A DNA stretch of 56,619 bases from Nitrospirota bacterium (GTDB taxonomy: Bacteria; Nitrospirota; Thermodesulfovibrionia; Thermodesulfovibrionales; JdFR-88): the NCBI GenBank assembly GCA_014874185.1, contig JACWAF010000018.1, positions 1 through 56,619 of the forward strand, given 5' to 3'. Below the pieces are notes generated by a model, which was given only the letters and a program-made list of their open reading frames with translations, was not told where the DNA came from and searched no databases. Shown one piece after another: positions 43,694 to 51,245 of the stretch. How positions within the stretch are numbered: the first letter of the stretch is position 1; each line of letters opens with the position of its first letter. Made by a program: the position numbers and the translations under genes.

Positions 43694-43774
43694 TCAGCCT
43701 CTGCGCGCTTTCCAGCTTTCCTCCTCTTCCGTGCCGTCCATACGGAACTGATCGGTCCTGAACCTGCTCTCCAT
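43694..43774 (-). CDS. Possible 26-aa protein downstream of a strong promoter
   Basis: The frame reads MESRFRTDQFRMDGTEEEES followed by WKARRG and stop. It is charged, soluble and not recognised. A good promoter lies 28-56 bases upstream on the same strand, and the ATG is about ten bases after GAGAGGGA. The transcript would run toward the 12-bp hairpin at 43637-43663. It might equally be a small RNA without translation. It is too short for composition to prove coding. Confidence 0.35.
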   Translation of the reverse strand: MESRFRTDQFRMDGTEEEESWKARRG

Positions 43775-43801
43775 CGGCTTCTTTCCCTCTCTGCTGATTC
43801 C

Positions 43802-43830
43802 AATATATCCCTGGTCCTAAGTAGAGTCAA
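43802..43830 (-). promoter_or_regulatory. Strong promoter in the ferredoxin-ubiX gap
   Basis: Minus strand: TTGACT at 43830-43825, a 17-base spacer and TATATT at 43807-43802, both 5/6. No annotated gene lies on this strand downstream except the 26-aa ORF. Confidence 0.7.
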
Positions 43831-43883
43831 CTGCGGAAAAAACAAGGTATGATGCGGGTTCCGGGGGTATGTTATTATTAGCG

Positions 43884-44480
43884 ATGAAGAGATACGCCCT
43901 CGGGATAAGCGGCGCGAGCGGCACCCGGATAGGTGTCCGGTTGCTGGAAGTCCTCCTGCAAATGGATTACGAAATTCATCTGGTTATCTCGCGGGCCGGT
44001 CTGGCAATCATGGAGCATGAAACGTCCCTGACACTTACCGGCAAGGGCAGTGATGGGGCGGAAAGGACCCTGCGCGAGCGCTTCGGACCGGAGCGCATAT
44101 TCTATTATCCCGAGGACCAGCTCTTTGCCCCCGTTGCAAGCGGCTCTTTTCAGTGCGAGGGGATGTTCGTTGCGCCGTGCTCGATGAAAACGCTTTCGGC
44201 CATCGCGAACGGCTATGCGTCGAACCTTCTTGAAAGGGCGGCGGACGTGACCATAAAAGAGGGGCGGAAGCTCATCCTCTGCCCGCGCGAGATGCCCTTT
44301 AGCGCCATCCATCTTGAAAACATGCTGAAGCTGGCGCGGCTGGGGGTGGTAATCGCTCCTCCGGCAGCGGCCTTTTACCAGGAACCGGAAAGCGTGGACC
44401 AGATGGTGGACTTTTTCGTGGGAAAGCTCCTCGATTCAGCCGGCATTCCGCACAGTCTTTTCAAGCGATGGGGAGTATGA
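43884..44480 (+). CDS. ubiX: Flavin prenyltransferase, UbiX-like
   Basis: This 198-aa flavoprotein joins dimethylallyl phosphate to FMN to make the prenylated FMN used by UbiD-type decarboxylases. Motifs are LGISGASGTRIGVRLLEVLL, VAPCSMKTLSAIANGYASNL and CPREMPFSAIHLENMLKLAR. Length fits the family. I chose the ATG at 43884 (MKRYALGISGASG); an ATG at 43869 adds five residues and is possible. A TATGAT box at 43848-43853 may be its -10. No ubiD gene is in the window, so a role in quinone synthesis or aromatic decarboxylation is not fixed. Confidence 0.9.
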   Translation: MKRYALGISGASGTRIGVRLLEVLLQMDYEIHLVISRAGLAIMEHETSLTLTGKGSDGAERTLRERFGPERIFYYPEDQLFAPVASGSFQCEGMFVAPCSMKTLSAIANGYASNLLERAADVTIKEGRKLILCPREMPFSAIHLENMLKLARLGVVIAPPAAAFYQEPESVDQMVDFFVGKLLDSAGIPHSLFKRWGV

Positions 44481-44524
44481 CCGGAATCATGGTTTTTTTA
44501 ATCCGGCAATGAGAAAATAAAATC

Positions 44525-44767
44525 ATGCTGAAAGAGACATGTCCTGGAAGCAGTGAGATAAAAAACCCCTACCCGGAAGAGATTGAGTGCTATTTCTGCG
44601 GGAAGAAGAACGAGATATGGTCTGACGAGGCCGAGACCAGCTGCTCGGGCTGCAAACAGACCATCCACAGGGACCTGAAGGCAAGCTGCATCATGTGGTG
44701 CCCGGCCGCCAAGGAATGCGTAGGGGCGGAAAAATACGAGCGCCTTATGAAGGCGATGAAAGGGTAG
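44525..44767 (+). CDS. Small Cys-rich zinc-ribbon-like protein (80 aa)
   Basis: Residues 21-44 (IECYFCGKKNEIWSDEAETS, then CSGCKQ) form a CxxC...CxxC zinc ribbon. The C terminus has SCIMWCPAAKECVGAEKY, a second Cys cluster. The pattern of an N-terminal ETCPGS, a ribbon and a terminal C-x3-C-x5-C resembles the Cys-rich segment I recall at one end of some HD-domain phosphohydrolases, here free-standing. The function is unknown; metal binding or a redox-active structure is likely. It begins 44 bases after ubiX and is probably co-transcribed. Confidence 0.7.
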   Translation: MLKETCPGSSEIKNPYPEEIECYFCGKKNEIWSDEAETSCSGCKQTIHRDLKASCIMWCPAAKECVGAEKYERLMKAMKG

Positions 44768-44848
44768 CAAGGTATTTACCTTCATGCTTCACATCAACAA
44801 ACCTTTACAAGCCCCCGTTTTAAAAAAGAAATCGTAATTTGTACACAT

Positions 44849-44878
44849 TTGACTATTTATAAAGTTTCTGCTTATAAT
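44849..44878 (+). promoter_or_regulatory. Promoter of the C-rich small RNA
   Basis: TTGACT at 44849-44854, an 18-base spacer and a perfect TATAAT at 44873-44878. A transcription start is expected near 44885. The nearest start codon downstream in context is tpiA at 45081, beyond a strong terminator. Confidence 0.8.
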
Positions 44879-44884
44879 AAATCT

Positions 44885-44966
44885 AGCCTAACGAGGAGAT
44901 ACCCTCCCCCTCGTTAAGAGGCGTTCCCCCGGGGAAGCCCCCCGCATCCCCGGGGTTATTTTTTTC
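44885..44966 (+). ncRNA. Candidate C-rich small RNA, about 80 nt
   Basis: Between a good promoter and a strong terminator lies a short non-coding unit. Hairpin 1 is TAACGAGG (44889-44896) with CCTCGTTA (44909-44916) and a 12-base loop AGATACCCTCCC. A linker containing GTTCCCCC follows, then the terminator. The exposed CCCTCCC and CCCCC stretches are complementary to Shine-Dalgarno sequences, as in C-rich regulatory RNAs of Firmicutes. No ORF of note and no known RNA family is evident. It occupies part of the 313-base gap between the zinc-ribbon gene and tpiA. An alternative is an attenuated tpiA leader. Confidence 0.65.
44927..44965 (+). terminator. Intrinsic terminator of the small RNA
   Basis: CCCCGGGG at 44927-44934 pairs with CCCCGGGG at 44948-44955 around a 13-base C-rich loop. 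TTATTTTTTT follows. Confidence 0.85.
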
Positions 44967-45044
44967 TGCCGGTCAGGGATGTTGAAATGCCTTTTCTTTC
45001 TCCGGTATCATGTCTTGTCTTGCCGGCCCTTTTCCGTTCATCCC

Positions 45045-45073
45045 TTGACATTTTGGGCCTTGTCCATTTAAAT
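45045..45073 (+). promoter_or_regulatory. Promoter of tpiA, with start at or next to the ATG
   Basis: TTGACA at 45045-45050, a 17-base spacer and TTAAAT at 45068-45073. The ATG is at 45081, seven bases after the -10, and no Shine-Dalgarno sequence intervenes. The mRNA is probably leaderless. Confidence 0.65.
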
Positions 45074-45080
45074 TCAATGG

Positions 45081-45839
45081 ATGCGCACTCCTTTTGTTGC
45101 CGCAAACTGGAAGATGTACAAGACAATAGCGGAAGCGGTGGATTTCGCAAGGAAATTAATTCCGCTTGTGAAGGACGCCTCCGGGGTGGAGAAGGTCATA
45201 GCGCCTCCGTTTACGGCCTTGAAGGCGCTCTCCGATGCCGTGAAAGGGACCGGTATACAGGTGGCGGCCCAGGACGTTTTCCATGAGCCCAAAGGGGCGT
45301 ATACGGGCGAGGTCTCGGCGGAGATGGTAAGCGACGCGGGGGCAAGCTATGCAATCGTAGGCCATTCCGAGCGCAGGCAGTACTTCCATGAGACCAATGA
45401 TATCTTGAATAAGAAACTGAAGGCCGCCCTCGGCGCCGGCCTTGGTGTGATCTTCTGTGTTGGCGAGAGCATAGAGCAGAGGCAGGCGGGAAAGACTTTC
45501 GAGCTTCTGAAATCCCAGATAGCCGAGGGCCTTGCCGGTCTCACGGCTCAAAACTCAAAGAAGACCGTTATCGCATACGAACCCGTTTGGGCCATCGGCA
45601 CGGGCCTCACGGCTTCGCCGGAGCAGGCCCAGGAGGCGCACGCGTTCATCCGCGCCCAGCTCAAAGAGATATACGGCGAAGGGCCTGCCGGCATGAGGAT
45701 ACTCTACGGGGGCAGCGTAAAGCCGGACAACATAGATATACTTATGTCGCGGCCCGATGTGGACGGGGCACTTGTGGGCGGTGCAAGCCTGGAGGCCGAA
45801 AGCTTCGCGAAAATAGTAAATTTCAGGAGAGGAAAATAG
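45081..45839 (+). CDS. tpiA: Triosephosphate isomerase
   Basis: This 252-aa TIM-barrel enzyme interconverts dihydroxyacetone phosphate and glyceraldehyde 3-phosphate in glycolysis and gluconeogenesis. Catalytic residues are visible: Lys in FVAANWKMYKT, His in AIVGHSERRQYFHETND and Glu in IAYEPVWAIGTGLTASPEQA. The phosphate-binding ILYGGSVKPDN is also present. Length is standard. There is no ribosome site; a -10 box ends seven bases before the ATG. secG starts immediately after the stop. Confidence 0.97.
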   Translation: MRTPFVAANWKMYKTIAEAVDFARKLIPLVKDASGVEKVIAPPFTALKALSDAVKGTGIQVAAQDVFHEPKGAYTGEVSAEMVSDAGASYAIVGHSERRQYFHETNDILNKKLKAALGAGLGVIFCVGESIEQRQAGKTFELLKSQIAEGLAGLTAQNSKKTVIAYEPVWAIGTGLTASPEQAQEAHAFIRAQLKEIYGEGPAGMRILYGGSVKPDNIDILMSRPDVDGALVGGASLEAESFAKIVNFRRGK

Positions 45840-46232
45840 ATGACGATATTACTTACCGCAGTCCATGTGACAGTCTGCCTGTTCTTGATATTCATAGTCC
45901 TGGTGCAGGGGGGAAGGGGAGCGGAGCTTGGGGCTACCTTCGGCGGCTCCAGCCAGACCCTTTTTGGCGGCAGGGGTGCTACGACCTTCTTGAGCAAGCT
46001 GACCACCGCGGCGGCGGCCCTCTTCATGGTCACGTCCCTGCTCCTTACCATAATCGCCCTGAAGGGCGGCTCGACCATAATCGGTCAGCCCCGCCAAGGC
46101 GGGGCCCCCATGCAGAGACAGACGCTGCCAGTCCCAGGCCCGGCCGCACCCGGCCAGCCCGCGCAGAAGCCGGCGCCTGCGCCAGGCGTGCCCCTGACCA
46201 ATCCGCCACAGAAGACGCCTGCGGGAAGATAG
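45840..46232 (+). CDS. secG: Protein translocase subunit SecG with Pro-rich tail
   Basis: This 130-aa protein has two membrane helices (residues 3-22 and about 55-75) and the central FIVLVQGGRGAELGATFGGS, then SQTLFGGRGATTFLSKLTT, the hallmark of SecG. SecG assists SecYE/SecA protein export. After the second helix comes a roughly 50-residue tail rich in Pro, Gln, Gly and Ala (PGPAAPGQPAQKPAPAPGVP), longer than in E. coli. The tail region contains a GC palindrome at 46087-46104. It follows tpiA with no gap and precedes a lipoprotein gene by 9 bases. Confidence 0.93.
   Translation: MTILLTAVHVTVCLFLIFIVLVQGGRGAELGATFGGSSQTLFGGRGATTFLSKLTTAAAALFMVTSLLLTIIALKGGSTIIGQPRQGGAPMQRQTLPVPGPAAPGQPAQKPAPAPGVPLTNPPQKTPAGR
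46087..46104. repeat. 18-bp GC palindrome inside secG
   Basis: GCCCCGCC-AA-GGCGGGGC is the reverse complement of the element at 7538-7555. It lies in frame where the second SecG helix ends and the Pro-rich tail begins (QPRQGGAP). Confidence 0.8.
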
Positions 46233-46241
46233 CGCTTTCTT

Positions 46242-47828
46242 TTGAGGCGGGCGGCCGTACTCATAATACTGGCACTTTCACTTGCCCAGTATTCCTGCGT
46301 CCGCGAACCGAAGATAAATTATCCCCAGGCCATAGTAGTGGGTTCCCAGGCCGATGCCAGGATGCTCCTTCCGATGCTGGCCTCTGATTCGGCAAGCGCG
46401 GACATAAGCGGGCTCATCTTCAACGGCCTCACCAAATACGACAGAAACCTGAAGATCGTGGGAGACCTGGCCCGAAGCTGGGATATCAAGGATGGCGGCC
46501 TTGAGATAATCTTTCATTTAAGAAAAGGTGTCAAGTGGCAGGACGGCGCGCCCTTTACCGCGGACGACGTTGTCTTCACGTATCAGACGGTAATCAATCC
46601 CAGGGTGCCCACCCCTTACTCAAGCAACTACGGCCCGGTGCAGTCCGTTACCGCCCCGGACCCCTATACAGTGCGCGTAAAATACAAAGAGCCCTTCGCC
46701 CCGGCGCTCGAATCCTGGGGGATGGGCATAATCCCCAGGCACATCCTTGATGGGAAAGACGTGTCTGCGGAGGAATACAACCGCCATCCCGTGGGCACCG
46801 GCCCCTACATGCTGAGGGAATGGGTAACCGGGCAGAAGATAGTGCTCGAGGCGAACCCGGATTATTTCGAGGGGAAGCCCCTGATAGAGAAGTACATCAT
46901 GCGCATAATCCCCGACGACGCGACGATGTTCCTGGAGCTGAAGTTCGGGGGGATAGATTTCATGTCCCTTACGCCCGCTCAGTACAAGCTTCAGGCCCGG
47001 ACAAAATTTTTCGACAAATACTTCCAGAAATTCCGGTATCCGTCTTTCGGGTATACGTATCTTGGCTACAACCTCCTGGACGACAAATTCAAGGACGTAA
47101 GGGTGAGGAGGGCGCTCTCTCACGCGATAGACAAGAAATCCATAATCAAGGGCGTGCTCATGGGTTACGGCTCTCCTTGCACGGGGCCGTTCCCGCCAGA
47201 GTCCTGGGCCTACAACCCGCACGTGAATGACCCGCATTATGACCCCCGGAGGGCGCTTGAGCTGTTCAGGGAAGCCGGGTGGGTGCTTAAAAACGGCGTC
47301 CTGATGAAAGACGGCAGGCCCTTCACTTTTACGATACTCACCAACCAGGGCAGTCCGCAGCGCCTCCTTGCGGCCCAGATAATCAAAGAGGACCTGGGCA
47401 GGGTAGGGGTCAACGTGAACATAAAGGTCCTGGAATGGCAGGCCATGCTGCACGACTTCGTGGACAAGAAGAGGTTCGAGGCGGTCATCCTCGGCTGGGC
47501 GCTCTCGCGCGACCCGGACTTGTATGATCTCTTCGATTCCTCGAAGACCAAAGAGGGCGATTTCAATTTCATCTCCTACAAGAACCCTGAAGTGGACAAG
47601 CTCCTTCTGGAAGGCCGCCAGACCTTCAACCTTGAAAAAAGGAAGGCTATATACCACCGCATCCACGCCATCCTGGCAGAGGACCAGCCGTACACTTTCC
47701 TCTATGTGCCGGACTCGCTGCTGGTGCTTAACAAGAGGTTCAAGGGGGTGCGGAAGTCGCCCATAGGCATCTGGTACGACCTCATACACTGGCGGGTGCC
47801 CGCCGATAAAAACCTGTGGTACAATTGA
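46242..47828 (+). CDS. Oligopeptide ABC transporter substrate-binding lipoprotein (SBP family 5)
   Basis: This 528-aa protein has a lipoprotein signal (AAVLIILALSLAQYSC, lipidated Cys about residue 19) and a full SBP family 5 domain, as in OppA/DppA. Motifs are LIFNGLTKYDRNLKIVGDLA, HLRKGVKWQDGAPFTADDVV, GTGPYMLREWVTGQKIVLEA, VRRALSHAIDKKSIIKGVLM and DPHYDPRRALELFREAGW. It would be anchored facing the periplasm and bind peptides or similar solutes. No permease or ATPase gene adjoins it. The start TTG at 46242 has no clear ribosome site. It follows tpiA-secG and leads to glgC. Confidence 0.9.
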   Translation: MRRAAVLIILALSLAQYSCVREPKINYPQAIVVGSQADARMLLPMLASDSASADISGLIFNGLTKYDRNLKIVGDLARSWDIKDGGLEIIFHLRKGVKWQDGAPFTADDVVFTYQTVINPRVPTPYSSNYGPVQSVTAPDPYTVRVKYKEPFAPALESWGMGIIPRHILDGKDVSAEEYNRHPVGTGPYMLREWVTGQKIVLEANPDYFEGKPLIEKYIMRIIPDDATMFLELKFGGIDFMSLTPAQYKLQARTKFFDKYFQKFRYPSFGYTYLGYNLLDDKFKDVRVRRALSHAIDKKSIIKGVLMGYGSPCTGPFPPESWAYNPHVNDPHYDPRRALELFREAGWVLKNGVLMKDGRPFTFTILTNQGSPQRLLAAQIIKEDLGRVGVNVNIKVLEWQAMLHDFVDKKRFEAVILGWALSRDPDLYDLFDSSKTKEGDFNFISYKNPEVDKLLLEGRQTFNLEKRKAIYHRIHAILAEDQPYTFLYVPDSLLVLNKRFKGVRKSPIGIWYDLIHWRVPADKNLWYN

Positions 47829-47851
47829 AAAAAATCCGGGGAGGAGACAAG

Positions 47852-49093
47852 ATGGCGCATCCGGGCGTGCTAGCCTTCATACTGGCTGGAGGCAAGGGAG
47901 AGAGGCTTTTCCCGCTTACGGCCATGCGCTCCAAGCCGGCGGTCCCCTTCGGAGGCCGGTACAGGATAGTCGATTTCGTACTTTCGAACCTGATCAACTC
48001 GCGGATATATTCGATATATCTTCTGGTGCAGTACAAGTCCCAGTCCCTGATAGAGCACATAAGGCAGAACTGGGTCCTTTCGCCTGTTTTGAGAGAGCAC
48101 TTCATAACCGTTGTCCCCCCCCAGATGAGGATGGGGCCGGAATGGTTTCAGGGGACGGCGGACGCGGTTTACCAGAACCTTGCTCTTATCGGACAGCTTA
48201 ACCCTGAACTCATAATCGTCTTTGGAGCGGACCATGTCTACCGGATGGACATACGCCAGATGATAGATTTCCACCTCGAAAACAATGCGCAGATCACGGT
48301 GGCGGCAAGGCCCGTGCCCCTGAAGGACGCCTCCAGCTTTGGCGTGATAGAGGCGGATTCCACCGGGCGCCTGCTTGCCTTTCACGAAAAGCCCAAAGAG
48401 CCCAAACACATGCCCGGAGACCCCACTCGCGCTTACGTCTCGATGGGCAATTATATCTTCAGCAGGGATTTCCTGGTGCGCGCCCTTGTAGAGGCCCAGG
48501 CCAGGAGGCACCATGATTTCGGCACCCATATAATCCCGGACGCCACGGAAAAAGGCGCCAGGGTCTTCGCGTATGATTTTTCAAAAAACGCAATCCCAGA
48601 TTTGAAACCCGGCGAGGAGCTTGGCTATTGGCGCGACGTGGGCACGATAAAGGCCTTCTTCGACGCGCACATGGACATCCTGGGCGTGGACCCCCGGTTC
48701 GACATGTCCAACAGGGCGTGGCCGATACATCCCACCCTTTACGAGGGCCCGGCGGCAAGGATCATACGGGGCGATATGGAGAACTCCGTCCTGGCCGAAG
48801 GGGTGTTTATAAAGAATGCCGTCATCAGAAATTCTTTCCTGCGGAGCGGGGTTGTGGTGGAGGACGGGGCGGAGATTGAAAACTGCATCATAATGGAAGA
48901 CTGTGTAATCAAAGAGGGCGCAAGGCTTCGAAACGTGATCATGGACAAGCTTAACGTAGTGGAAAAGGAAGAGACCATCGGCTTCGACCCGGACCGCGAC
49001 AGGTTCCGCTCGCATATAGATTCCTCAAGCATCTGCGTGGTGCCCAGGATGGGCAGAAGGGTGCCGGGCGGCCCCGGCCCCGTTGCCTTATAA
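47852..49093 (+). CDS. glgC: Glucose-1-phosphate adenylyltransferase
   Basis: This 413-aa enzyme makes ADP-glucose for glycogen. N-terminal nucleotidyltransferase motifs are AFILAGGKGERLFPLTAMRS, KPAVPFGGRYRIVDFVLSNL, WFQGTADAVYQNL and IIVFGADHVYRMD, with PRAYVSMGNYIF-like and YWRDVGTIKAFFDAHMDI. A left-handed beta-helix follows (about residues 295-400; INCIIMEDCV-type hexapeptides). The usual allosteric region is present. I chose the ATG at 47852 behind GGGGAGGAGACAAG. No glgA or other glycogen gene is nearby. It is convergent with the TPR gene, 4 bases away. Confidence 0.95.
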   Translation: MAHPGVLAFILAGGKGERLFPLTAMRSKPAVPFGGRYRIVDFVLSNLINSRIYSIYLLVQYKSQSLIEHIRQNWVLSPVLREHFITVVPPQMRMGPEWFQGTADAVYQNLALIGQLNPELIIVFGADHVYRMDIRQMIDFHLENNAQITVAARPVPLKDASSFGVIEADSTGRLLAFHEKPKEPKHMPGDPTRAYVSMGNYIFSRDFLVRALVEAQARRHHDFGTHIIPDATEKGARVFAYDFSKNAIPDLKPGEELGYWRDVGTIKAFFDAHMDILGVDPRFDMSNRAWPIHPTLYEGPAARIIRGDMENSVLAEGVFIKNAVIRNSFLRSGVVVEDGAEIENCIIMEDCVIKEGARLRNVIMDKLNVVEKEETIGFDPDRDRFRSHIDSSSICVVPRMGRRVPGGPGPVAL

Positions 49094-49097
49094 AATT

Positions 49098-49835
49098 TCA
49101 CTTGATGAAGTAGCTTCTCAGTATGCCCAGGTATTTATTAAGGGCATTGCCGCGGTCAAGGAAGGGCAGCGGCGGCTTTCTGCGGACCCCGAGTTTCTTT
49201 ATCTCCCACAGGATCTCCCTGTTGTCTTTTTCAACCGAGAGGCCTTTACTGAAAGAGTTTATCGCCTCCCATTTCTTCCCCGCCAGAGCGTAAGTCCTGC
49301 CCAGGTTCAGATACAGGACCGGGTAGAAGAACTCCGCCCCGAAGGGGGCCCTGCTCTTCAGGGTATTTATCGCCTTCAGGCAGAGGTCAAGCCCCTCCCG
49401 GTTTCTCTTGTCGGCTTTTGCAATCAGAAAGCCATAAAATGATCTAAGATAGAGGTCATCGGGGAAAATGCTCAGGGCCTCGGATGCAATCTCGCGTGCC
49501 GCCCTGAAGGAATTCTTTTTCATAAGCTCTTTTATTTCCTGCACGTAATCGGCCGCGTGCTTGAGGAGAGCGCCCATCTCCTGCTTCAGCACCCTTGTGC
49601 ACATATCGTGCTGAATGCGCATGAGTTCATGGATGTCGAGTTTTTCCGGCCCGATATGGCCGTGGTCGGCGGTACGCGTTTTCAGAAGCTCACCGCCTCT
49701 GTAGACCCGGGTTGTTACGGCCGGTTTTCCGGTGGCGCATTCAGTGATTATGAAGAACTCGTCCCGGCCGATACGGACGGAGGACTCCATTGGCGAGTTG
49801 CTGGAAGACCTTATGTTTATCTTCTCCCTCGACAC
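49098..49835 (-). CDS. TPR-repeat protein of unknown function
   Basis: This 245-aa protein has a beta-rich N terminus (GRDEFFIITECATGKPAVTT, then RVYRGGELLKTRT) and an HxxxxR-type helix (ELMRIQHDMCTRVLKQEM). The C-terminal half has TPR-like pairs (NSFRAAREIASEALSIFPDD, LYLRSFYGFLIAKADKRNRE, YLNLGRTYALAGKKWEAINS). I do not know its function; TPRs usually hold protein partners. The start is GTG at 49835. A promoter at 49843-49872 would start transcription at or next to this GTG, and no ribosome site is seen, so it may be leaderless. ATG at 49790 is the alternative. Confidence 0.75.
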   Translation of the reverse strand: MSREKINIRSSSNSPMESSVRIGRDEFFIITECATGKPAVTTRVYRGGELLKTRTADHGHIGPEKLDIHELMRIQHDMCTRVLKQEMGALLKHAADYVQEIKELMKKNSFRAAREIASEALSIFPDDLYLRSFYGFLIAKADKRNREGLDLCLKAINTLKSRAPFGAEFFYPVLYLNLGRTYALAGKKWEAINSFSKGLSVEKDNREILWEIKKLGVRRKPPLPFLDRGNALNKYLGILRSYFIK

Positions 49836-49842
49836 CGGGCAT

Positions 49843-49872
49843 ATTCTATATGATTCCGGCGAAAACTCTCAA
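49843..49872 (-). promoter_or_regulatory. Promoter of the TPR gene with start at the GTG
   Basis: Minus strand: TTGAGA at 49872-49867, an 18-base spacer and TAGAAT at 49848-49843 (5/6). Seven bases separate the -10 from the GTG at 49835. Confidence 0.55.
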
Positions 49873-49917
49873 TCGTTTTAATTGCGCTCAGCCAGGCGGC
49901 CCCATTTCCGGCAAAAC

Positions 49918-49946
49918 TTGTTTTGAAAAAATGCGGAGTATATAAT
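49918..49946 (+). promoter_or_regulatory. Promoter of leuC
   Basis: TTGTTT at 49918, a 17-base spacer and a perfect TATAAT at 49941-49946. The leader is about 28 bases and includes CAAGGAGG. Confidence 0.65.
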
Positions 49947-49980
49947 AAAAAAGCTTTAATTCAAGGAGGAATTTTCCCCG

Positions 49981-51243
49981 ATGATGACAATTACCGAGAA
50001 GATATTCGCGGCGCACTGCGGGCGCGGGCAGGTCTCCCCCGGAGAGCTGGTAAATGCGAAGGTGGACTTCGTGCTCGCAAACGACATAACCGCGCCGATA
50101 GCGATAAAAGAATTCAGCAGGATAGGAGCGGGGGACGTCTTTGACCGCGAACGGGTCACGTTCGTGCCGGACCATTTCGCCCCGCAGAAAGACATCAAGG
50201 CCGCCGAGCAGTGCAGGATGCTGCGGGACTTCTCCGCCGGGCACCGCCTTAAATACTATTACGAGGTGGGCAGGATGGGCGTGGAGCACGCCCTTCTGCC
50301 GGAAGAGGGCCTTGTCCTGCCCGGAGACCTGATAATCGGGGCCGACAGCCATACCTGCACCTATGGCGGGCTGGGCGCGTTCGCAACCGGGGTGGGCTCC
50401 ACCGACGTGGCGGCCGCGATGGCCCTGGGAGAGTTATGGTTCAAGGTGCCGGAGTCCGTCAAATTCATCTATTACGGTAAACCTGGCAGATGGGTGGGGG
50501 GCAAGGACATTATCCTGCACACCATCGGCGATATAGGCGTGGACGGGGCCCTGTACATGGCCATGGAGTTCGAGGGCGAGACCATCCGTGACCTCCCAGT
50601 GTATGGGAGGCTTACCATCTGCAACATGGCAATTGAGGCCGGTGGCAAGTCCGGCATAATCGCCCCTGACGAAAAAACGGAAGAGTACGTCAAGGTGCGT
50701 GCGAAGAGGGCGTACAAATTCTACTCGTCCGATCCGGACGCAAGATATGCATCGGTCAGGGAATATGACGCCTCCAGGATACCGCTTACGGTCTCCTGCC
50801 CGAGCATGCCCTCCAATACGAAACCCGCGGCGGAACTCTCTCAGGTGAAAGTGGACCAGGTAGTGATAGGCTCCTGCACTAACGGCAGGATCGAGGACCT
50901 GCGGGAGGCCGCCCGGATTATAAAAGGCCGGAAGGTGAACCCCAATGTGCGCCTGATAGTGATACCCGCCACCCAGCTCATATACCGGGAGGCAATGCGC
51001 GAGGGGCTCCTGGATGCCTTCGTGGAGGCCGAGGCCGTGGTCTCCACGCCCACATGCGGCCCCTGCCTTGGCGGGCACATGGGCATCCTTGCCAAAGGGG
51101 AAGTGGCCCTGGCCACCACAAACCGGAATTTCGTGGGCAGGATGGGCCACCCGGAAAGCTCGGTCTATCTCTCAGGCCCGGCAGTGGCTGCCGCCTCCGC
51201 CGTGCTTGGAAGGATAGGCACGCCCGATGAGCTTGGGCTGTAA
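49981..51243 (+). CDS. leuC: 3-isopropylmalate dehydratase large subunit
   Basis: This 420-aa aconitase-family protein isomerises 2- to 3-isopropylmalate in leucine synthesis, with LeuD. Cluster-binding Cys lie in VIGSCTNGRIEDLREAARI and TPTCGPCLGGHMGILAKGE; GADSHTCTYGGLGAFATGVG is also present. Its length is that of the shorter LeuC2/homoaconitase-like type, so homoaconitase or a related substrate cannot be excluded, but leuA in the window favours LeuC. ATG at 49981 or 49984; GGAGG precedes. No leuD follows; a RidA-family gene does. It has its own promoter. Confidence 0.92.
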   Translation: MMTITEKIFAAHCGRGQVSPGELVNAKVDFVLANDITAPIAIKEFSRIGAGDVFDRERVTFVPDHFAPQKDIKAAEQCRMLRDFSAGHRLKYYYEVGRMGVEHALLPEEGLVLPGDLIIGADSHTCTYGGLGAFATGVGSTDVAAAMALGELWFKVPESVKFIYYGKPGRWVGGKDIILHTIGDIGVDGALYMAMEFEGETIRDLPVYGRLTICNMAIEAGGKSGIIAPDEKTEEYVKVRAKRAYKFYSSDPDARYASVREYDASRIPLTVSCPSMPSNTKPAAELSQVKVDQVVIGSCTNGRIEDLREAARIIKGRKVNPNVRLIVIPATQLIYREAMREGLLDAFVEAEAVVSTPTCGPCLGGHMGILAKGEVALATTNRNFVGRMGHPESSVYLSGPAVAAASAVLGRIGTPDELGL

Positions 51244-51245
51244 GT

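Noticed and set aside
46620-47789. 389-aa open frame opposite the oligopeptide-binding protein
   Set aside because: No domain, signal or ribosome site, and the composition is typical of an antisense shadow of a GC-rich gene.
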